Positions 1-6,248 of a DNA stretch of 14,890 nt are shown here, in pieces. This DNA is from Sphingomonadales bacterium (GTDB lineage Bacteria; Pseudomonadota; Alphaproteobacteria; Sphingomonadales; Sphingomonadaceae): contig JANYCM010000361.1 in NCBI GenBank assembly GCA_025360285.1, positions 1-14,890 on the forward strand, read 5' to 3'. The notes below the pieces were generated by a model. It was not told where the DNA came from, ran no database searches, and saw nothing but the letters and a program-made list of their open reading frames with translations. The number at the start of each line of letters is the position of its first letter. Position 1 is the stretch's first letter. Made by a program: the position numbers and the translations under genes.

Positions 1-816
1 GATGACTTCGCGCGGCACGCTGAGGAACGCCGGGTCGAAACTGCCGAGCATCGGCACCGGCCATTCGGTGAGCCCGGCGTTTTCGGCCACCAGCCCGGCA
101 TCGGGGATGACCTCCAGCCCGTGCGACAGCGCCGCCGAGGCGGCACTCGTCTCGATGATCGCCCGGCGCTCCGCCGACGACACGATGACATTGGCGCCGC
201 GCAGTTGCAGCGCATAGCTGTCGGCGCTGGCGATATCGATCTCGCCCGGCGCATGGATGCGATGCCCCCGCGTCACCCGCCCCGATGCCACGCCATGCGC
301 CGCGCACGGCACCACGGCACCGCCCAGCAGCGCGACGATGCCGGTCAACGGCCGCACCCAGCGCGGGGAGCCGGGTGCCGCCGACGCCGCCCCCCAGCGC
401 ATCGATTTGGGCCATTGGAAATCGCGCACGATGGCGGGCACGAGATCGGCGAGGATCGCCGACGCGTCGCGCCCCGGGGTTTCGATATGGGCGAACAGCA
501 CCTTGCCCTTGGGCGTGTCGCGCTCCTCCAGCGCCTCGCGCGCCAGCCCGGTCGAGCGCAGGAACCCGGCGATCGCCGCCTCGGGCGCGCTGGCGGACGG
601 GCCCTTGCGCTCCTCGCGCGTCGCGGCACTGGTGGGGGCCATATTCTCGGCGATCAGCCACAGCCGGCGCGGCGTCACATCCGCCGTCACATCGCCATGC
701 GCCAGCCCGGCGGCCTTGCAACCATCGATGAACCGCGTGCGCAATTGCGCGGCGGCGGCCGCCTGCATGCGCGCCGGAATTTCCTCACTGGCGAGTTCGA
801 GAAGGAAGTCGCTCAT
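1..816 (-). CDS. glyS: Glycine--tRNA ligase beta subunit (N-terminal part, cut by window edge)
   Basis: This is the beta subunit of the bacterial alpha2beta2 glycyl-tRNA synthetase, which with the alpha subunit charges tRNA-Gly in the cytoplasm. Translation of the minus strand from the ATG at 816 is open for 272 codons to the window edge. It starts MSDFLLELASEEIPARM, the usual GlyS opening, then shows TPRRLW (about residues 48-53), KGPS, a WPKSMRW segment near residue 140 and EWPVPMLGSFDPAFLSVP near the edge, all typical of the N-terminal GlyS region. The C-terminal part, including the tRNA-binding domain, lies outside the window. A GGAGG lies 5 bases upstream of the ATG and is contributed by the edge of a repeat. 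glyQ lies upstream on the same strand, separated by 139 bp instead of the usual near-contact. The frame is partial because of the window, not because of damage. Confidence 0.95.
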   Translation of the reverse strand, partial: MSDFLLELASEEIPARMQAAAAAQLRTRFIDGCKAAGLAHGDVTADVTPRRLWLIAENMAPTSAATREERKGPSASAPEAAIAGFLRSTGLAREALEERDTPKGKVLFAHIETPGRDASAILADLVPAIVRDFQWPKSMRWGAASAAPGSPRWVRPLTGIVALLGGAVVPCAAHGVASGRVTRGHRIHAPGEIDIASADSYALQLRGANVIVSSAERRAIIETSAASAALSHGLEVIPDAGLVAENAGLTEWPVPMLGSFDPAFLSVPREVI

Positions 817-820
817 GCTG

Positions 821-943
821 CCTCCCCCCCGGCGCAGCCGAGAATGGGGAGGGCTGGGGTGGGGGTTGTTGGCGCGGGCGGCCATAGCCCCCACCCCGAC
901 CATCCCCACTCTCGGTTCGCTGCGCTCATCGGGGAGGAGGGGG
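821..943. repeat. C/G-tract palindromic repeat, copy A (between glyQ and glyS)
   Basis: The glyQ-glyS spacer is filled by a long imperfect palindrome. Inner arms at 840-865 (GAGAATGGGGAGGG then TGGGGTGGGGG) and 888-914 (CCCCCACCCC then ATCCCCACTCTCG) pair across a short centre. Outer C-tract (CCTCCCCCC at 821-829) and G-tract (GGGGAGGAGG at 931-940) segments extend the stem. The left half closely matches copy B at 3067-3115, with the same order of CCTCCCCCC, GGCGCAGCCG, TGGGGAGGG and GGGGTGGGGGT. I see two copies here, so it is probably a dispersed element. Folded in the glyQ-glyS transcript it could attenuate transcription or protect the upstream mRNA. Confidence 0.75.
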
Positions 944-955
944 AAGACACGGCGC

Positions 956-1813
956 TCACGACACCTGCTCCACCCACAGGTCGGCCACCGCCTTCACCAG
1001 GTCGCGCACGCGGCCGATATAGGCCTGGCGCTCGGCCACCGAGATGACGCCGCGGGCGCCCAGCAGGTTGAAGATATGGCTGGCCTTGATCGCCTGGTCA
1101 TAGGCCGGCAGCGGCAGGCGGCGCTCGACCAGCGCCCGGCATTCCTCGGACACATCCTTGAAATGCTGAAATAATCGCTCGGTATTGGCCGCTTCGAAAT
1201 TATACGCCGAAAACTGCTTCTCATTGGCGAGGAACACATCGCCATAGGACACCCCGGCATCGTTGTAGCGCAGGTCATAAACGCGCTCGACGCCCTGGAC
1301 ATACATCGCCAGGCGTTCCAGCCCATAGGTCAACTCGCCCGCCACCGGCGCGCAATCATGGCCCGCCACCTGCTGGAAATAGGTGAATTGCGTCACCTCC
1401 ATGCCATCGCACCAGACTTCCCAGCCCAGCCCCCAGGCGCCGAGGGTGGGCGATTCCCAATCATCCTCGACAAAGCGGATATCGTGAAGTTTCCGGTCGA
1501 TGCCGATCGCATCAAGGCTGCCCAGATACAGGTCGATCAGATCATCGGGCGACGGCTTCAATATCACCTGGAACTGGTAATAATGCTGCAACCGGTTGGG
1601 GTTTTCGCCATAGCGGCCATCGCTCGGCCGCCGGCTCGGCTGCACAAAGGCGGCATTCCACGGCTGCGGCCCCAGCGCGCGCAAGGTGGTCGCCGGGTGA
1701 AAGGTGCCGGCGCCCATTTCGACATCATAGGGTTGCAGGATGACACAGCCGCGATCGCCCCAGTAACGCTGGAGCGTGAGGATGATATCCTGAAAGGCGA
1801 GGGACTTGGTCAT
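956..1813 (-). CDS. glyQ: Glycine--tRNA ligase alpha subunit
   Basis: Catalytic alpha subunit of the bacterial heterotetrameric glycyl-tRNA synthetase, a class II enzyme that activates glycine with ATP and transfers it to tRNA-Gly. The 285-residue product has the very conserved GlyQ core: GAGTFHPATTLRALGP, VQPSRRPSDGRYGENPNRLQHYYQFQV, DIRFVEDDWESPTLGAWGLGWEVW, GMEVTQFTYFQQV and YGLERLAMYVQGV. It ends near LPAYDQAIKASHIFNLLGARGVISV. The frame is open further upstream to 1858, but the ATG at 1813 gives the normal N-terminus (MTKSLAFQDIILTLQRYW). The upstream start would also lie above a candidate promoter. No good Shine-Dalgarno precedes 1813. glyS follows after a repeat-filled 139-bp gap and is probably co-transcribed. 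Confidence 0.97.
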   Translation of the reverse strand: MTKSLAFQDIILTLQRYWGDRGCVILQPYDVEMGAGTFHPATTLRALGPQPWNAAFVQPSRRPSDGRYGENPNRLQHYYQFQVILKPSPDDLIDLYLGSLDAIGIDRKLHDIRFVEDDWESPTLGAWGLGWEVWCDGMEVTQFTYFQQVAGHDCAPVAGELTYGLERLAMYVQGVERVYDLRYNDAGVSYGDVFLANEKQFSAYNFEAANTERLFQHFKDVSEECRALVERRLPLPAYDQAIKASHIFNLLGARGVISVAERQAYIGRVRDLVKAVADLWVEQVS

Positions 1814-1828
1814 TGTGCAGTTGCGAAG

Positions 1829-1858
1829 GCTGTAGCGGGGCGAGTGCGAAGGGGTCAA
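1829..1858 (-). promoter_or_regulatory. Candidate sigma-70-type promoter for glyQ
   Basis: On the minus strand TTGACC (1853-1858) is followed after 18 bases by TACAGC (1829-1834), a good -35 and a weak -10. Transcription would start around 1822, about 9 bases before the glyQ ATG. Such a short leader fits the lack of a recognisable Shine-Dalgarno. This is a pattern match only. Confidence 0.35.
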
Positions 1859-1948
1859 CCATCCTCAGCGAGACGCGACGCGGCGAGGCCGCGCCGCCCC
1901 GCCGTCCGCGTTTGCGCCTGTCGGCGCGCCGTACGCGCGCTCGCGGCG

Positions 1949-3049
1949 CTACACGTTGAACCGGAACAGCATCACATCCCCGTCATGCACCACATACTCC
2001 TTGCCTTCGGAGCGATATTTCCCCGCTTCACGCGCCCCGGACTCGCCATTGAATTTGACATAATCGGCAAAGGCCATCGTCTCGGCCCGGATGAAGCCCT
2101 TTTCGAAATCGCCGTGGATGGCGCCCGCTGCCTGGGGCGCCTTTGATCCGCGTGTCACCGTCCAGGCCCGGGCTTCCTTGGGGCCGACGGTGAAGAAGGT
2201 GATGAGGCCGAGCAGTTCATAGGCCGCGCGCACCACCCTGGTGAGGCCGGTCTCGGTCAGGCCGAGCGCTTCCAGATAGTCCGGGCGATCCGCCACATCC
2301 ATCATCGCCACTTCGGCCTCGATGGCGGCGGAAATGATCACCGCGCCGGCGCCGACTTTCGTGGCCATCCCCTGCACCGCCGCACTATGGGCGTTACCGG
2401 TCGCGGCCGACGCTTCCTCGACATTGCAGACGTAAAGGACAGGCTTGGTAGTCAGCAGCTGCGCCTGGGCCAGCGCCCGCGCCTCTTCCTCGTCCCTCGG
2501 TACCACCAGCCGCGCCGGCTTGCCCTCACGCAGCAGCTCCAGCGCAGCGCCCAGCACGCTGGCCTGCACCTTGGCGTCCTTGTCGCCCTGCGTTGCCTTT
2601 TTCACCAGCGCCGGCACGCGCTTTTCCAGGCTTTCCAGGTCCGCGAGCATCAATTCGGTTTCCACCGTTTCGGCATCGGACACCGGATCGACACGGCCCT
2701 CGACATGGGTGACGTCATCATCTTCAAAGCAACGCAGCACATGGACGATGGCGTCGGTCTCGCGGATATTGGCGAGGAACTGGTTGCCCAGCCCTTCACC
2801 CTTCGACGCACCGCGCACCAGGCCGGCGATATCGGTAAAGCCCAATTGCGTCTCGATGATCTTCGCCGAACCACCGATGCGGGCGAGGTCGGTCAGCCGC
2901 TGGTCGGGCACCGGGACATTGCCCACATTGGGCTCGATCGTGCAGAATGGATAATTCGCCGCCGCCGCGCTGGCGGTTTCGGTCAGCGCGTTGAACAGCG
3001 TCGATTTGCCGACATTGGGCAAGCCGACAATACCGCAGCGAATGGCCAT
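1949..3049 (-). CDS. ychF: Redox-regulated ATPase YchF (OBG-family P-loop protein)
   Basis: YchF is a universally conserved OBG-like P-loop NTPase that prefers ATP over GTP and associates with ribosomes; it is linked to stress responses and translation fidelity. The 366-residue length is standard. Visible motifs are the Walker A GLPNVGKST (residues 9-17), the family-specific CTIEPNVG (36-43), the G3-region DIAGLVRGASKGEGLGNQFL (73-92) and NVEE (209-212) in place of the GTPase NKxD. This replacement is the known basis of relaxed nucleotide specificity. The C-terminal TGS domain shows LLGLITFFTVG, AGAIHGDFEKGFIRAE and a final DVMLFRFNV. The ATG at 3049 gives MAIRCGIVGLPNVG, and a purine-rich AAGAAAGAG lies just upstream. 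Repeat copy B begins 17 bases upstream. glyQ lies 135 bp downstream on the same strand. Confidence 0.97.
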   Translation of the reverse strand: MAIRCGIVGLPNVGKSTLFNALTETASAAAANYPFCTIEPNVGNVPVPDQRLTDLARIGGSAKIIETQLGFTDIAGLVRGASKGEGLGNQFLANIRETDAIVHVLRCFEDDDVTHVEGRVDPVSDAETVETELMLADLESLEKRVPALVKKATQGDKDAKVQASVLGAALELLREGKPARLVVPRDEEEARALAQAQLLTTKPVLYVCNVEEASAATGNAHSAAVQGMATKVGAGAVIISAAIEAEVAMMDVADRPDYLEALGLTETGLTRVVRAAYELLGLITFFTVGPKEARAWTVTRGSKAPQAAGAIHGDFEKGFIRAETMAFADYVKFNGESGAREAGKYRSEGKEYVVHDGDVMLFRFNV

Positions 3050-3066
3050 TTTTTCTCTTTCTTCTC

Positions 3067-3162
3067 CCTCCCCCCACCGGCGCAGCCGGTAGAGTGGGGA
3101 GGGTCGGGGTGGGGGTACGTGCGCGACGCAGGTCGGGACGTGCCACTAGCTACCCCCAACCT
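3067..3162. repeat. C/G-tract palindromic repeat, copy B (upstream of ychF)
   Basis: Same family as copy A at 821-943. CCTCCCCCC (3067-3075) is followed by ACCGGCGCAGCCGGT, itself a small palindrome, then by TGGGGAGGG and GGGGTGGGGGTA (up to 3117). A partly complementary TACCCCCAACCTC (3151-3163) closes the element after a divergent centre. In both copies the CCTCCCCCC edge faces the start codon of a minus-strand gene. The right half is less well preserved than in copy A. Confidence 0.7.
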
Positions 3163-3182
3163 CGCCCGCAAGCACGCGGGCG
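3163..3182 (-). terminator. Hairpin just downstream of the Tat-signal unknown gene
   Basis: CGCCCGC (3163-3169) and GCGGGCG (3176-3182) form a perfect 7-bp GC stem around a 6-base loop, 4 bases past the stop codon of the gene at 3187-3615. No U-tract follows on the minus strand, so this is a possible pausing or 3'-end-stabilising structure, not a textbook intrinsic terminator. Confidence 0.35.
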
Positions 3183-3186
3183 GTCC

Positions 3187-3615
3187 TCAGCCGCCGCCAG
3201 TCCGGCGCAGCCGATGGTGGCGAACGATCGTGCCGAGATCCTTGAGACCCAGCCCATCGACCGGAACCTCGACATGCGCCTTGCGAATGGCAGCGAAGGC
3301 CGCCTTGGTGGCGGGGGCTTCATAGCCTTCGCCCTGCGGATAACCCACCACCATCACCACGTCCCAATCGGCATTGGCATCGATATCTTCATACAAGGCG
3401 AAATCGGTGAACAACCCGGCGTCGCGGCCTTTGGCATCCATCGCGAACCAGTTGGCCTTGATATATACGATCAACGCGGCGCGTTTTCCCGGTGCGGCCT
3501 TGAGGTATGTTTGCTCGACAAGCACCATCGGCGGTGTCGCCCCGCGCGTCGCGGTTGTCGCCACCGGTGCCATTGCCGCCGCCGCCAGCAAACCCCGCCG
3601 AGTCGTTGCTGCCAT
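3187..3615 (-). CDS. Hypothetical protein with a Tat-like signal peptide
   Basis: I do not recognise this 142-residue protein. Its N-terminus MAATTRRGLLAAAAMAPVA has a twin-arginine-like motif (T5 R6 R7 G8 L9 L10) followed by a short Ala-rich hydrophobic stretch and a possible cleavage region around ATTATRGA, so export by Tat is plausible. The mature part has alternating strand- and helix-like segments (MVLVEQTYLKAAPGKRAALIVYIKAN, DWDVVMVVGYP, AFAAIRKAH), which could suit a small alpha/beta-barrel fold, but no catalytic motif is evident. The ATG at 3615 is chosen over one at 3630 because GGAGGG lies 5 bases upstream of it and it places RR close to the N-terminus. It starts 16 bp after the pth stop, so the two are probably co-transcribed. 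Confidence 0.75.
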   Translation of the reverse strand: MAATTRRGLLAAAAMAPVATTATRGATPPMVLVEQTYLKAAPGKRAALIVYIKANWFAMDAKGRDAGLFTDFALYEDIDANADWDVVMVVGYPQGEGYEAPATKAAFAAIRKAHVEVPVDGLGLKDLGTIVRHHRLRRTGGG

Positions 3616-3631
3616 CACGCCCTCCTGCATG

Positions 3632-4210
3632 TCATCGCGGCGGTGCCATCGCCACCGCTACATCGTTCATGAACCGCGCCTCGTCACCGGCCAGCAACCA
3701 TGGCAGTCCGGCGGCGACCGCCACCAGCACATGCGCCAGGGGCTCCATCTCGGCCTTGGCGAAATTGCCCAGCACATGGCCCGTCACCCGGTCCTTGTGG
3801 CCGGGATGTCCGATGCCGATCCGCACCCGGCGAAATTCCGGCCCCAGATGGGCATCGATCGAACGGATGCCGTTGTGCCCCGCCGCGCCGCCGCCATGCT
3901 TCACCTTCACCCGAAACGCATCGAGATCGAGCTCGTCATAGAATACCGTCAGCGCCTCGGCGGGCTCCACCTTGAAGAAGCGCACCGCGTCCGCCACCGA
4001 TCGCCCGCTGTCGTTCATGAACGTCGCGGGCTTGAGCAGCACCAGCTTGTGATCGCCGATTCGGCCTTCGCTCGCCAGCCCCAGGAACCGCGATTTCCAC
4101 GGGCCAAAGCCGTGCGCAGCAGCGATCGCATCGACCGCCATGAAGCCGATGTTGTGCCGGTGCAGCGCATAGGAAGCGCCGGGATTGCCCAAACCGGCGA
4201 AGATTTTCAC
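3632..4210 (-). CDS. pth: Peptidyl-tRNA hydrolase
   Basis: Pth hydrolyses the ester bond of peptidyl-tRNAs released by stalled or drop-off ribosomes, recycling tRNA in the cytoplasm. Starting from the GTG at 4210 the product is 192 residues, the normal length. All the residues used by the E. coli enzyme have counterparts: N9 in FAGLGNPG, catalytic H19 in ALHRHNIGF, N66 in KPATFMNDSG, D92 in FYDELDLD and N113 in GGGAAGHNGIRSI. The frame continues upstream into rplY sequence without stops, but that extension translates to Arg/His-rich shadow sequence of rplY. The GTG gives the canonical (M)KIFAGLGNPG start. The gene begins 17 bp after the rplY stop, a very common rplY-pth pairing, and a weak GGA lies upstream. 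The Tat-like unknown gene follows after 16 bp. Confidence 0.96.
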   Translation of the reverse strand: MKIFAGLGNPGASYALHRHNIGFMAVDAIAAAHGFGPWKSRFLGLASEGRIGDHKLVLLKPATFMNDSGRSVADAVRFFKVEPAEALTVFYDELDLDAFRVKVKHGGGAAGHNGIRSIDAHLGPEFRRVRIGIGHPGHKDRVTGHVLGNFAKAEMEPLAHVLVAVAAGLPWLLAGDEARFMNDVAVAMAPPR

Positions 4211-4227
4211 TTCGCCGGTTCCAGGAA

Positions 4228-4842
4228 TCAGGCCGCCGCGACTTCGGCCGCTGCGTCGTCTTCGCTCTTCAGGGCCGACGGCGCTACCATGGTCGCGATG
4301 GTGAAATCGCGGTCGGTGATGTGCGACACCACACCCTTGGGCAGGGTGACGGCGCTGATGTGGATCGAATCGCCGACATCGCGCCCGGCCAGGCTGATAT
4401 CGATCTGATCGGGAATGGCGTTCGACGCGCAATCGAGCTGCAATTCATGCCGCACGATGTTGAGCACCGCACCGCGCTTCATGCCCGGCGATTTGTCTTC
4501 ATCGACAAAATGCACCGGCACCGCGACGGTGATGACAGCATCCCCCGACAGGCGCAGGAAATCGACATGGATCGGCCGGTCGGTGACCGGGTGGAACTGC
4601 ACATCGCGCGGCAGGGTGCGGATGGCCTTGCCATTGCCCAGCGTGATTTCGACGACGCTGTTCATGAAATGGCCGCTGGACAGCTGCTTGACCAGCAGCT
4701 TTTCCTCGACATGGATCGGTTCGGCCGGCGCACCGGCGCCATAGATTACCGCGGGGACGCGGCCGGTACGACGCACAGCACGAGAGGCTCCCTTGCCTGC
4801 CCGTTCCCGCATCTCGGCCGCGAGCTTCAACGTTTCGCTCAT
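4228..4842 (-). CDS. rplY: 50S ribosomal protein L25 / general stress protein Ctc
   Basis: L25 binds 5S rRNA on the large ribosomal subunit; the long two-domain form is often called Ctc or TL5. The 204-residue product has the N-terminal L25 barrel (RERAGKGASRAVRRTGRVPAVIYG at about residues 12-35, then VVEITLGNGKAIRTLPRDVQFHPVTDRPIHVDFLRL). It is followed by the C-terminal CTC/TL5 domain (VPVHFVDEDKSPGMKRGAVLNIVRHELQL, then DISLAGRDVGDSIHISAVTLPKGV) and an acidic Ala-rich tail. The ATG at 4842 (MSETLKLAAEM) is the best start: GGAG lies 9 bases upstream, whereas the in-frame ATG at 4851 would overlap it. It is the first gene of a likely rplY-pth-unknown unit, with a candidate promoter about 80 bp upstream. 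Confidence 0.96.
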   Translation of the reverse strand: MSETLKLAAEMRERAGKGASRAVRRTGRVPAVIYGAGAPAEPIHVEEKLLVKQLSSGHFMNSVVEITLGNGKAIRTLPRDVQFHPVTDRPIHVDFLRLSGDAVITVAVPVHFVDEDKSPGMKRGAVLNIVRHELQLDCASNAIPDQIDISLAGRDVGDSIHISAVTLPKGVVSHITDRDFTIATMVAPSALKSEDDAAAEVAAA

Positions 4843-4920
4843 TGCTCGCATCTCCAGATTGAAAACATCGCCGCCCCCCAGGCCTCCAGGGATGCAGAAT
4901 CGGGGCGTGGCGAAGCGGGG

Positions 4921-4949
4921 CGCATAGGGGCTTGCGCACCCGAAAGCAA
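4921..4949 (-). promoter_or_regulatory. Candidate promoter for rplY-pth
   Basis: On the minus strand TTGCTT (4944-4949) and TATGCG (4921-4926) are separated by exactly 17 bases. The implied start near 4914 gives a leader of about 70 bases before the rplY ATG. A 7-bp inverted repeat, TTGATGC / GCATCAA (4953-4983), lies directly upstream and could bind a regulator. The hexamers match the sigma-70 consensus only moderately. Confidence 0.35.
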
Positions 4950-5087
4950 GTTTTGATGCGCCGCGCCCAAGCAAAAGCATCAATACCCGATCAAACCAAT
5001 GGGGTATAAAGCGGCATCATCGGGCGCAGGTGCCCGGTGGCACAGCTGCGGTCCGCCAGTCTCCCCGTCCCGTCGCTGTCAGCCTGA

Positions 5088-5137
5088 TTGGCGGAAGGGC
5101 GCGCGCCGCATCAGCCCGGCCCCCTTCCGCCAAGTTT
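5088..5137 (+). terminator. Terminator-like 12-bp inverted repeat with GTTTT
   Basis: TTGGCGGAAGGG (5088-5099) is perfectly complementary to CCCTTCCGCCAA (5122-5133), with a 22-base GC-rich loop, and GTTTT follows at 5134-5138. The orientation would terminate a plus-strand transcript arising between about 5000 and 5087, where no CDS exists. Either there is a short noncoding transcript, or it is simply a palindromic repeat. The long loop weakens the terminator reading. Confidence 0.35.
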
Positions 5138-5143
5138 TCGGAC

Positions 5144-5236
5144 ACAAAACCCTCTCCCGGTTGACGCGAAGGCGTCGCCTACGGCTGCGGGAGAGGTCGA
5201 CTCGGCGCCTTCGCCGAGCGGGTGAGGGTTTTTTGT
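5144..5236. repeat. Nested palindromic element with several hairpins
   Basis: Outer arms ACAAAACCCTC (5144-5154) and GAGGGTTTTTTGT (5224-5236) pair apart from two extra T residues. Inside are CTCTCCCG / CGGGAGAG (5152-5159 and 5188-5195), GACGC-GAAG-GCGTC (5163-5176) and CTCGGCG-CCTT-CGCCGAG (5201-5218). Together they could fold as a multi-arm structure. The CTCTCCCG / CGGGAGAG pair recurs at 5284-5305, which suggests a dispersed REP-like family. Confidence 0.7.
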
Positions 5237-5283
5237 ATCGACGCGAGCAGCACCCTTACCCGGGCCGCCTTTGGCGTCGCTCG

Positions 5284-5305
5284 CCTCTCCCGCAGGCGGG
5301 AGAGG
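5284..5305. repeat. Second CTCTCCCGC palindrome, just past the TraB/GumN stop
   Basis: CCTCTCCCGC (5284-5293) and GCGGGAGAGG (5296-5305) form a perfect inverted repeat with a 2-base centre. It shares its core with the larger element at 5144-5236. It lies 6 bases downstream of the minus-strand stop at 5312, so it could act as a 3'-end hairpin for that transcript, but no U-tract follows. Confidence 0.65.
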
Positions 5306-5311
5306 ACAAGG

Positions 5312-6184
5312 TCACCCCACGCGCTCCACCACCAGCCCGCGCGCCTTCAGCATCGCCAGCAATCCGTCCGGCCCGCCCAGATGCGCCGCCCCCACCGCCA
5401 CGAACACCGCCCCCGGCCGCTTCATCACGCCGACCACCCAATCGGCCCAGCGCCGGTTGCGATCGGTCAGCAGCACCCGGCGCAAAGTCGGCGAGGCCTT
5501 TGCCTCCTCGGCTAAATCCCGCGCGATGCCATCGACATCGCCCTTCTGCCACAGCGCCAGCGCGGCGTCGGCATCGGCCCGCGCCGTCGCCGCATCATCG
5601 ATCGTCGCTGCCAGCATGATCCGCTGGTCGACTTCGGGCAGGCCATCCAGAAAGCCCAATTGTTCCGCGGCGGTTTCCAGGCCGATGATCGGTTTCGCCG
5701 CCGCCCGCGCCCGCGCCAGCAGCGCCGGTTCCACGCCATTGGCCGCGCTGATCCCGGCCTTGGCCAGGCTGGCGTCGGCCAGTGTGATCGCCGCCAGCCA
5801 GGTCTTCATGCCATCCAGCGTCGCCATCGGCACGCCGGTTTCGGCGACCAGCCGCCGCAGCCGCTCGCGGCTGGCCCGCGGCAGCCGCGCCGCCAGCGGT
5901 TTGCCCGCAGTGGCCGTCCCCAGCCGCGTCACCATGGGCGCCAGCACCGCCGGATCATCGGGGATCACCGCTTCGACAACCAATGTATCGGCGGCATCAA
6001 GCCGCGCCGCCACGGCCGGCGCCAGCCAATCGGTGCCCGCCGGCAGCGCATGAATGGTGCCGAACAGCGTGATCTGGGTATCGGCATCGCGCACCACCCA
6101 GGCCGCCGGCGCGGCGCGCCCTGGCCCGTGCACGGATACGGCGAACAACAGGCACAGGCACGCGGCAAGACTACGCATGATCAT
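5312..6184 (-). CDS. TraB/GumN family protein, exported
   Basis: This 290-residue protein belongs to the TraB/PrgY/GumN family, whose fold has been related to erythromycin esterase and TIKI-type metalloproteases; bacterial members are mostly uncharacterised. The N-terminus (MIMRSLAACLCLLFAVSVHGPGRAAPA) is a clear Sec signal peptide with a likely AxA-type site near residue 25. Next come the family motif FGTIHALPAG (GTIH at 42-45), VVEAVIPDD (70-77) with the conserved Glu, LDGMKTWLAAITL, and near the end VAVGAAHLGGPDGLLAML (GAAHL at 265-269). The GxxH, Glu and GxxHL residues are all present, so it may be catalytically competent. Two in-frame ATGs (6184, 6178) are equally possible starts; neither has a strong Shine-Dalgarno. 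It lies 64 bp downstream of the DUF4199 gene and may share its transcript. Confidence 0.88.
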   Translation of the reverse strand: MIMRSLAACLCLLFAVSVHGPGRAAPAAWVVRDADTQITLFGTIHALPAGTDWLAPAVAARLDAADTLVVEAVIPDDPAVLAPMVTRLGTATAGKPLAARLPRASRERLRRLVAETGVPMATLDGMKTWLAAITLADASLAKAGISAANGVEPALLARARAAAKPIIGLETAAEQLGFLDGLPEVDQRIMLAATIDDAATARADADAALALWQKGDVDGIARDLAEEAKASPTLRRVLLTDRNRRWADWVVGVMKRPGAVFVAVGAAHLGGPDGLLAMLKARGLVVERVG

Positions 6185-6248
6185 GGCTATAGCCGGCTGC
6201 CACCACCCCGGCCACTGGCTTTCGCCCCTGCCACGGCCCGCATCGCCG

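Larger units (their letters stand above)
4843..5311. other. 469-bp intergenic region between rplY and the TraB/GumN gene
   Basis: I find no convincing protein-coding gene here: the open frames that cross it are GC-rich shadows without family signatures. It contains, left to right, the rplY leader, a candidate rplY promoter (4921-4949), an inverted repeat TTGATGC / GCATCAA (4953-4959 and 4977-4983) that could be an operator, a terminator-like 12-bp inverted repeat (5088-5133), and two GC-rich palindromes (5144-5236 and 5284-5305). No tRNA-like fold or T-loop consensus was seen. Confidence 0.7.

Noticed and set aside
121..1174. Long plus-strand frames over glyS and glyQ
   Set aside because: They are antisense to glyS and glyQ, low-complexity and Arg/Pro/Ala-rich, with no domain. 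Minus-strand translation gives textbook GlyS and GlyQ.
2387..3325. Plus-strand frame of 312 codons opposite ychF
   Set aside because: Antisense shadow of ychF with no recognisable motif.
4211..4432. N-terminal extension of pth into rplY
   Set aside because: The extra residues are rplY in another frame, while GTG 4210 gives the normal Pth N-terminus and length.
5001..5140. tRNA, SRP RNA or 6S-like RNA gene
   Set aside because: No T-loop consensus, no SRP GGAAG/GCAG internal loop arrangement and no 6S-like long bubble could be recognised, so only an unnamed transcript is suggested.
4999..5619. Plus-strand frame of 206 codons running from the intergenic region over the TraB/GumN 3' end
   Set aside because: Pro/Arg-rich, made of palindromic repeat sequence and the antisense of TraB/GumN. 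No ribosome-binding site or family motif.
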